Source: Spirochaetes bacterium RIFOXYC1_FULL_54_7 (lineage in GTDB: Bacteria; Spirochaetota; Spirochaetia; Treponematales; UBA12059). Taken from it: 5,241 nucleotides of DNA. This document shows, piece after piece, positions 1-3,766 of this stretch (position 1 is the stretch's first letter; each line of letters begins with the position of its first letter). Below the pieces are notes generated by a model that saw only the letters and a list, made by a program, of their open reading frames with translations, was not told the origin of the DNA and searched no databases. The stretch is taken from assembly GCA_001830645.1 (NCBI GenBank), contig MIBM01000353.1, positions 1-5,241 on the forward strand, given 5' to 3'. The position numbers were made by a program, and so were the translations under genes.

Positions 1-251
1 TCCCCACCCTCAAGAAGCGCATCGCCAGGCGCGGCCGTGATTTTGAGGCGGAAATACCTGATGAATACCTCGGGAGCCTCAATCTACTTTACGAGGAGTG
101 GATTGATGATTTCACCTTGGCTCCAGTCCTGGTAGTCCCCGGTGACAAACTGGATTTCGTAGAGGAATCACGAGATCTCAAGGCAATAATCGACACGATC
201 GACCATCTTCTACTGGACAAGCAGGGGAACCTGTTTCCTGTAGGCATGTGA
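1..251 (+). CDS. Deoxynucleoside kinase, C-terminal part (5' end outside window)
   Basis: The reading frame beginning at base 3 is open from the window edge to a TGA at 249-251 and gives 82 residues. It starts PTLKKRIARRGRDFE and continues through IPDEYLGSLNLLYEEWIDDF to APVLVVPGDKLDFV. This matches the C-terminal third of the deoxyadenosine/deoxyguanosine/deoxycytidine kinase (dNK) family. The arginine-rich RIARRGRDFE segment corresponds to the LID that closes over the ATP phosphates. The YLGSLNLLYEEWI helix and the VLVVPGDKLDFV strand are typical of the end of the fold. These cytosolic enzymes phosphorylate salvaged deoxynucleosides to dNMPs using ATP or another NTP. The substrate cannot be told because the N-terminal P-loop and the substrate pocket lie outside the window. 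The gene converges with the transposase 72 bp downstream and, further on, with the flavoprotein gene. Its probable terminator lies about 750 bp away at 1003-1032, past the transposase. Confidence 0.85.
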   Translation, partial: PTLKKRIARRGRDFEAEIPDEYLGSLNLLYEEWIDDFTLAPVLVVPGDKLDFVEESRDLKAIIDTIDHLLLDKQGNLFPVGM

Positions 252-323
252 GTCAAGCCGGAGATCTGGAGAGTTTTACCCGTTGACAACCAGCAAACAT
301 ACAGATTCAGGAGGATTGCTCCA

Positions 324-854
324 CTATTGGCAGCAAGCTGGCAGCGCCAACTGGATATGGGATTCAAAAGCCAGCCAGACATACAACTCAACCGGGCCGA
401 TGAGATCACGGCAGCCTGTACGTGTATGCCATAGACCACCGAAAGGCCAATCCCGGGGATTTACAATTATCTGGGCCGCGACAGGATTCCCATCTATGTA
501 CCTAAACGTCCGAACGAAGTCATGATACGATTCGATGATTTTGGAGAAGAACCGTTGCCCCCAGACATGACCTGTCAAGCCACATTTTGCGTTATAGGCA
601 ATAGCAAACACACTCATTATCCACTGCATGATTTTAGAGAGGGACTCCCCTGGCGCAGGTTGCAGGGCCAGGTGGTAATGATTCCCCATGACCGTAAAAT
701 TCTCGATCCGGAATTTATATTTCTTCCTGGCCCGCACCAGCACGGACAGGAACAGTTCTTTCATGATACTGCAGTTGAGTATCATTTCCCTTCGATTGGC
801 GCGGGCACTAACATGGTAGCAGGCGCCGTCCTTTAAGACTCTGGGTGTTCGCAT
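324..854 (-). CDS. REP-associated tyrosine transposase (RAYT), Y1/HUH family
   Basis: This 176-residue protein ends at TAG (324-326). It begins MRTPRVLKDGACYHVSARAN, a typical opening for single-domain Y1 transposases of the IS200-like/RAYT group. The HUH metal-binding motif is MGNHYHL, with His59 and His61. The likely nucleophilic tyrosine is Tyr119 in FRYIDGNPVAA, about 60 residues downstream, the spacing expected in Y1 enzymes. The segment between them, GLTGHVWGQRFFSKII, is also characteristic. Such enzymes cut and join single-stranded DNA at hairpins, and RAYTs act on REP-type palindromes rather than moving as classical insertion sequences. The frame stays open to a TTG at 954-956, but homology begins at the ATG (852-854), so that start was chosen. 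No good Shine-Dalgarno site precedes it, which suggests weak translation. All key residues are present, so the gene looks intact. It is a lone gene, opposite in strand to the kinase, with copies of GAGCTCTGTCCC just upstream. Confidence 0.85.
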   Translation of the reverse strand: MRTPRVLKDGACYHVSARANRREMILNCSIMKELFLSVLVRARKKYKFRIENFTVMGNHYHLALQPAPGESLSKIMQWIMSVFAIAYNAKCGLTGHVWGQRFFSKIIESYHDFVRTFRYIDGNPVAAQIIVNPRDWPFGGLWHTRTGCRDLIGPVELYVWLAFESHIQLALPACCQ

Positions 855-921
855 ACAAGGAAGTACGTATCCCGGACCATTCCCGCATGCAGTAGTTAAA
901 AAATAGTTTGCCAATTCACGG

Positions 922-933
922 GAGCTCTGTCCC
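922..933 (+). repeat. GAGCTCTGTCCC direct repeat, copy 1
   Basis: This is the first of two identical 12-bp copies lying 36 bp apart (start to start) upstream of the transposase. Including the flanking GG it reads GGGAGCTCTGTCCC, so GGGA and TCCC can pair across a GCTCTG loop. The match to the copy at 3628 extends one more base, as AGCTCTGTCCCT. It could be a recognition or end sequence for the transposase; that link rests on proximity only. Confidence 0.55.
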
Positions 934-957
934 TTATTTATGGACGCAGGATACAAT

Positions 958-969
958 GAGCTCTGTCCC
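958..969 (+). repeat. GAGCTCTGTCCC direct repeat, copy 2
   Basis: This is an exact second copy of the 12-mer at 922-933, in the same orientation and on the side of the transposase away from the kinase. The following base is C, giving AGCTCTGTCCCC, rather than the T that follows copy 1. No matching copy was found between the kinase stop and the transposase stop (252-323), so any element boundary on that side remains undefined. Confidence 0.55.
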
Positions 970-1002
970 CGAGAGATATGAAGATTGTTACCCGATCAAT
1001 GG

Positions 1003-1032
1003 ACAAGCCCCGGTCTTGCCGGGGCTTGTTTT
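1003..1032 (+). terminator. Rho-independent terminator (11-bp stem, T-tract on + strand)
   Basis: ACAAGCCCCGG (1003-1013) pairs perfectly with CCGGGGCTTGT (1019-1029) around a TCTTG loop, and the + strand continues with T residues to 1032. The stem is GC-rich and 11 bp long, the classical form for an intrinsic terminator of + strand transcripts. The only + strand gene upstream in the window is the kinase ending at 251, so this is probably its terminator, now separated from it by the transposase. It also lies 35 bp past the stop of the minus-strand flavoprotein gene. In that direction the stem is not followed by a T-tract, so it is at best a weaker terminator or a 3' stabilising hairpin for that mRNA. 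Confidence 0.8.
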
Positions 1033-1067
1033 GCTGTGCTTGCTCGAGATCGGTCGGAAGTTTTCGA

Positions 1068-2153
1068 TCAAGCCTTCCCGGATGCCAGATACTCCTGTTC
1101 CAGGGTATCGATCAATTCCCTGACAGGCACAATCTTTTCTACCCGTGGCGCATTGGCTCCTGCAAAGGCAAATCCCTTGTCCATCTTGCCACGCTGGGCA
1201 TTCAGGAGTGCCAGTGAAATACAATATGGCGCCTTCTGGGGATCACAGGTGACGATGCAGTGATACGGGCATGAATATGGAGCTTTCTTGCCCTCGGCAA
1301 CGGCAGCCAGGAATTGGTTGTGCAAAGCCCGGCCGGGCATGCCTACAGGGCTTGAGATTATCTCCAGATCACACTCGGTTGCGGTCACATAGCTATCTTT
1401 GAAGATCGGCGAGGCATCGCATTCATCAGTGGCGACAAAGCGGGTGGCCATCTGGACTCCTGCAGCTCCCAGTTCCAGCATCGCCCGGATATCCGCACCG
1501 GTGTATACACCGCCACCAGCTATAACCGGGATCGGTGTGTCGCCATCGGCGAAGGGCGCGATGGCCTCTATGACCTCTGGAAGGAGGTTTTCAAGGGCAT
1601 ACCGTGGGTCATCCAGCTGTTCGCGCTTGAAACCGAGGTGGCCGCCGGCTTTCGGGCCTTCGACCACAAAGGCATCCGGTCGGTAGCCGTATTTGTCCAT
1701 CCAGCGTTTGGCTATCAAGGCCGCCGCCCGGCCTGAGGAGACGATGGGAACGAGCCTGGTACGTACACCTTCCTTTAAAAATTCAGGCAGGTTCACCGGC
1801 AAGCCAGCTCCACAGAAGATCACGTCGATCTTTTCATCGATGGCCGCTTTGACCATATCGGCAAAGTTTGTCAGTGCTACCATGATGTTCACGCCAATGA
1901 TACCTTTTGAAAGCTCTCTGGCCCGGCGTATTTCACGTTTGAGTGCCCGGATATTAGCTCCCAGGAAGTCGACAAACCCGTCGGGTTCCATGAGCCCTAT
2001 GCCAGCCGCTGCAATGACGCCGATGCCGCCTTCATTTGCTGTAGCCGAAGCCAGCCCGGACAACGATATGCCCACACCCATTCCGCCTTGCACGATGGGT
2101 ACTTTTGCAATAAGATCCCCGATGCGCAGGCTCTTCCAGCCCTCAGTGTCCAT
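1068..2153 (-). CDS. NPD-family FMN oxidoreductase (nitronate monooxygenase / FabK-like enoyl-ACP reductase II)
   Basis: This 361-residue cytosolic TIM-barrel flavoprotein ends at TGA (1068-1070). Visible family motifs are VQGGMGVGIS near residues 21-30 (flavin binding), EGPKAGGHLG at 165-174 with the conserved His172, VIAGGGVYTGADI at about 210-222, and GAAGVQMATRF at 229-239 (FMN phosphate site). The family includes nitronate monooxygenases, which oxidise toxic propionate-3-nitronate, and FabK, which reduces enoyl-ACP with NAD(P)H. Sequence alone does not decide between them, but the preceding fabF favours a fatty-acid role. Near the C terminus, residues 295-311 hold a C-x3-C-x3-C-x7-C cluster not needed in classical FabK. 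The ATG at 2151-2153 was chosen over an upstream GTG (2190-2192) because AAGGAG lies 7 nt before it and the homologous region begins there. The protein is somewhat longer than usual FabK (about 310-320 residues), mainly through this C-terminal part. Confidence 0.85.
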   Translation of the reverse strand: MDTEGWKSLRIGDLIAKVPIVQGGMGVGISLSGLASATANEGGIGVIAAAGIGLMEPDGFVDFLGANIRALKREIRRARELSKGIIGVNIMVALTNFADMVKAAIDEKIDVIFCGAGLPVNLPEFLKEGVRTRLVPIVSSGRAAALIAKRWMDKYGYRPDAFVVEGPKAGGHLGFKREQLDDPRYALENLLPEVIEAIAPFADGDTPIPVIAGGGVYTGADIRAMLELGAAGVQMATRFVATDECDASPIFKDSYVTATECDLEIISSPVGMPGRALHNQFLAAVAEGKKAPYSCPYHCIVTCDPQKAPYCISLALLNAQRGKMDKGFAFAGANAPRVEKIVPVRELIDTLEQEYLASGKA

Positions 2154-2160
2154 GTATACG

Positions 2161-2166
2161 CTCCTT
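2161..2166 (-). promoter_or_regulatory. Ribosome binding site AAGGAG of the flavoprotein gene
   Basis: On the minus strand AAGGAG is followed by 7 nt and the ATG at 2153. It decides between this start and an in-frame GTG 39 nt upstream, which would place the Shine-Dalgarno inside the coding sequence. Confidence 0.8.
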
Positions 2167-2192
2167 GCAGCCCGCGCACGGGCAGAAATCAC

Positions 2193-2220
2193 AGTCTAAC
2201 ATAATGCGATAATTTGTCAT
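2193..2220 (-). promoter_or_regulatory. Candidate sigma-70-type promoter for the flavoprotein gene
   Basis: On the minus strand ATGACA (2215-2220, five of six matches to TTGACA) is followed by 16 bp and TAGACT (2193-2198, four of six to TATAAT). Transcription would start near 2186, about 33 nt before the ATG. The match is moderate. An alternative is TTGTTT, an 18-bp spacer and TAGGTA slightly upstream, which would enclose the palindrome at 2225-2237 in its spacer. Confidence 0.35.
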
Positions 2221-2224
2221 ACCT

Positions 2225-2237
2225 ATGGTCTGACCAT
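2225..2237. promoter_or_regulatory. Perfect palindrome ATGGTCTGACCAT, FadR/GntR-type operator candidate
   Basis: This is a 6-bp perfect inverted repeat around a single central base, with core TGGTCTGACCA. GntR-family FadR-subfamily regulators bind sites of the form TGGTCnGACCA; E. coli FadR sites have that core. Its place between fabF and a FabK-like gene fits a lipid-responsive regulator. An extra GACCA half-site occurs at 2254-2258 on the + strand, exactly 22 bp (two helical turns) from the GACCA of the palindrome (2232-2236). No regulator gene is in the window, so the binding protein is inferred. Confidence 0.5.
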
Positions 2238-2260
2238 TTATCTAAACAATCCCGACCAGC

Positions 2261-2275
2261 AGTCTCACAGAGACT
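2261..2275 (-). other. Short hairpin directly after the fabF stop codon
   Basis: AGTCTC-ACA-GAGACT forms a perfect 6-bp stem with a 3-nt loop, beginning at the last base of the fabF TAA (2275-2277). On the minus strand it is followed by GCTGGTCGGGATTGTTT, with no clean T-tract. It may attenuate or protect the fabF transcript end, but it is too short for a confident intrinsic terminator, so read-through into the flavoprotein gene remains possible. Confidence 0.3.
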
Positions 2276-3507
2276 TATACTTTGCCAAAGCAAAGGACAC
2301 AGTTATGTCCGCCGAAACCAAAGGAATTGGATATGGCTGCGGTAACAGGAACCTGACGTGCATCCTTGGGTATATAGTCCAGATCACAGTCCGGATCGGG
2401 GTTTTCAAGGTTGATGGTCGGCGGTAGTATTCCATGGTGCACTGACAGGATGGTCGCTGCCGCCTCCAGGGCACCCGCAGCCCCCAGTGTGTGGCCAATC
2501 ATGGACTTGATGGAGCTTACCGGGGGATTCGGCCACCCCTTCGCTTCGAACACGCGTTTTATGGCCAGGGTCTCTGTTTTATCGTTTGCCCCGGTGCTGG
2601 TGCCGTGGGCATTGATGTACCCGACACGCTCCGGGGACAGAGCTGCCCGGCTTATGGCTATCTCCATGGCCCTTGCAGCCCACAGCCCCTCCGGTTCGGG
2701 AATGGCGATACTGAAGGCGTCGCAGGTCGAACCATATCCCAGCAGCTCGGCATATATCCTGGCTCCCCGTTTTCTGGCGCCTTCAAAGGTCTCCAGGACC
2801 AGGACCGCAGCACCCTCGCCAATGACAAAACCGTCGCGGTCCCGGTCAAACGGCCGGGAAGCCCTTTGGGGCTCATCGTTTCGGCGGGATAAAACCCGCA
2901 TACATGCATAGGAATCGACAACCAGGGGGCTGATGGTCGCCTCTGTCCCTCCAGCCAACATCACGTCCGCATAGCCAAGGCAGAGCTGATCCATGGCGGC
3001 TGCTATGGAATGGGCGCCGGTTGCACAGGCGGAAAGGACTGCCACGTTTGGACCTCTGGCACCAAGGTCAATGGCGGCATTGCTGGATGCCATGTTCGGT
3101 ATTATCTTGGGTACGGCCAGCGGATTCCCGTGGCCAGGCCCTTTGGAAAGCAGGTTTGCATGCTGGGCTTCCAGTATTTCATAGTCACCCGCTGCGGCTC
3201 CGATGATGCAGCCTATCCTGACTGGATCATATGCTGACAGGTCAATACCCGAATCCTTGACGGCTTGCATGGAAGCAGCTGAAGCAAACTGCGAGAACCT
3301 GGCCATACTCCTGGCTCGTCTCTTGTCCAGATGATCCTGGGCAACGAAATCCCGGACTTCACAGGCTATGCGGCTGTCAAAGCCGGTTGCGTCGAAAGCC
3401 GTTATGGACCCGGCTCCGGAGGTACCGGCTACCAGGTTATCCCAGAATCGCTCCTTGGAGCTCCCAATTGACGATATTATCCCAATTCCAGTTACTACTA
3501 TCCGCAT
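2275..3507 (-). CDS. fabF: Beta-ketoacyl-ACP synthase II
   Basis: This 410-residue thiolase-fold condensing enzyme ends at TAA (2275-2277). It catalyses decarboxylative condensation of malonyl-ACP with acyl-ACP, the elongation step of type II fatty acid synthesis in the cytosol. It starts MRIVVTGIGIISSIG, the usual family opening. The catalytic triad is intact: Cys161 in LSACATGAHS, His301 in INAHGTST and His339 in MIGHTLGAAGA, with the conserved Lys334 in SSIKSM. The gatekeeper Phe398 lies in NSFGFGGHN. Length and residue spacing match E. coli FabF (Cys163, His303, Lys335, His340, Phe400) within two residues. A feature unlike E. coli is DAFS at 263-266, where that enzyme has DAYH. The ATG at 3505-3507 is supported by AAGGAG 7 nt upstream; an open extension to 3555 adds 16 residues without homology. 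The flavoprotein gene follows 121 bp downstream on the same strand. Confidence 0.95.
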   Translation of the reverse strand: MRIVVTGIGIISSIGSSKERFWDNLVAGTSGAGSITAFDATGFDSRIACEVRDFVAQDHLDKRRARSMARFSQFASAASMQAVKDSGIDLSAYDPVRIGCIIGAAAGDYEILEAQHANLLSKGPGHGNPLAVPKIIPNMASSNAAIDLGARGPNVAVLSACATGAHSIAAAMDQLCLGYADVMLAGGTEATISPLVVDSYACMRVLSRRNDEPQRASRPFDRDRDGFVIGEGAAVLVLETFEGARKRGARIYAELLGYGSTCDAFSIAIPEPEGLWAARAMEIAISRAALSPERVGYINAHGTSTGANDKTETLAIKRVFEAKGWPNPPVSSIKSMIGHTLGAAGALEAAATILSVHHGILPPTINLENPDPDCDLDYIPKDARQVPVTAAISNSFGFGGHNCVLCFGKV

Positions 3508-3514
3508 GGAGCCT

Positions 3515-3520
3515 CTCCTT
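3515..3520 (-). promoter_or_regulatory. Ribosome binding site AAGGAG of fabF
   Basis: AAGGAG lies 7 nt before the ATG at 3507 on the minus strand, the same sequence and spacing as for the downstream flavoprotein gene. It fixes the fabF start. Confidence 0.8.
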
Positions 3521-3586
3521 GGACGACTGATAATGGCTGTCAGAACATGATACAACCCGTTGAAGCCTACCTGATTTCGACATTTT

Positions 3587-3615
3587 ACTCTATCATGTCA
3601 AATAGACACCTGCAA
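3587..3615 (-). promoter_or_regulatory. Candidate fabF promoter
   Basis: On the minus strand TTGCAG (3610-3615) is followed by a 17-bp spacer and TAGAGT (3587-3592, four of six to TATAAT). A perfect TTGACA also lies at 3596-3601 but has no good -10 box at 16-18 bp. Several overlapping weak solutions exist in this AT-richer stretch, so the exact start is uncertain. Confidence 0.25.
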
Positions 3616-3627
3616 CCCCGGACCGCC

Positions 3628-3638
3628 AGCTCTGTCCC
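3628..3638 (+). repeat. AGCTCTGTCCC motif, copy 3, in the fabF / GGDEF divergent intergenic region
   Basis: AGCTCTGTCCC followed by T repeats 12 bases of copy 1 (923-934) in the same orientation, 2.7 kb away and with no transposase gene beside it. Flanking GGAC (3620-3623) and GTCC (3634-3637) can pair. It may be a dispersed copy of the transposase-associated sequence. Confidence 0.45.
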
Positions 3639-3657
3639 TCGAAACGGATGGAAACTG

Positions 3658-3680
3658 GTATACTGCACCTTGCAGGGTAC
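3658..3680. repeat. Imperfect inverted repeat (hairpin) upstream of the GGDEF gene
   Basis: GTA, CTGCA, loop CCT, TGCAG, TAC form an 8-bp stem interrupted by one symmetric internal loop (TA opposite GG). It lies 20 bp from the AGCTCTGTCCC copy. It could be a REP-like hairpin or a regulatory structure. No T-tract follows on either strand, so it is not a convincing terminator. Confidence 0.3.
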
Positions 3681-3712
3681 GTGACAAATCTCCTGGTTCT
3701 CGTAATCCAGTT

Positions 3713-3722
3713 GTGTATACAC
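3713..3722. promoter_or_regulatory. Perfect 10-bp palindrome GTGTATACAC, possible operator
   Basis: GTGTATACAC is a perfect palindrome 45 bp before the GGDEF start codon, in the region where its promoter should lie. TATGCT (3723-3728) follows at once and could be a -10 element, though no good -35 hexamer was found at the matching distance. I do not recognise a specific regulator for it. Confidence 0.25.
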
Positions 3723-3752
3723 TATGCTATTGAAACAGCCATTGATCCGGTT

Positions 3753-3758
3753 AAAGGA
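3753..3758 (+). promoter_or_regulatory. Ribosome binding site AAAGGA of the GGDEF gene
   Basis: AAAGGA lies 8 nt before the ATG at 3767. An in-frame TAA at 3752-3754 precludes any start further upstream, so this ATG is the first possible one. Confidence 0.7.
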
Positions 3759-3766
3759 TTTCCCAT

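Noticed and set aside
283..836. Open frames on the + strand across the transposase gene (283-525 and 522-836)
   Set aside because: Their translations have no family resemblance and they are antisense to a well-conserved transposase with intact motifs.
855..956. N-terminal extension of the transposase to a TTG at 956
   Set aside because: The extra 34 residues show no family similarity and cover the GAGCTCTGTCCC repeat; the conserved opening MRTPRVL begins at the ATG at 854.
1399..2199. Open frames on the + strand opposite the flavoprotein gene
   Set aside because: The Ser/Pro/Ala-rich translations are typical shadows of a GC-biased gene on the other strand, and no ribosome binding site or homology was seen.
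2261..2275. Intrinsic terminator after fabF
   Set aside because: The hairpin has only 6 bp and no T-tract on the minus strand, so it was listed as a hairpin rather than a terminator.
2633..2644. Inverted copy of AGCTCTGTCCCC inside fabF
   Set aside because: It encodes Ala-Leu-Ser-Pro (residues 289-292) just before the conserved ERVGYINAHGTST segment, so the sequence is explained by coding constraint. I treat the 12-bp match to the transposase-side repeat as coincidence unless genome counts say otherwise.
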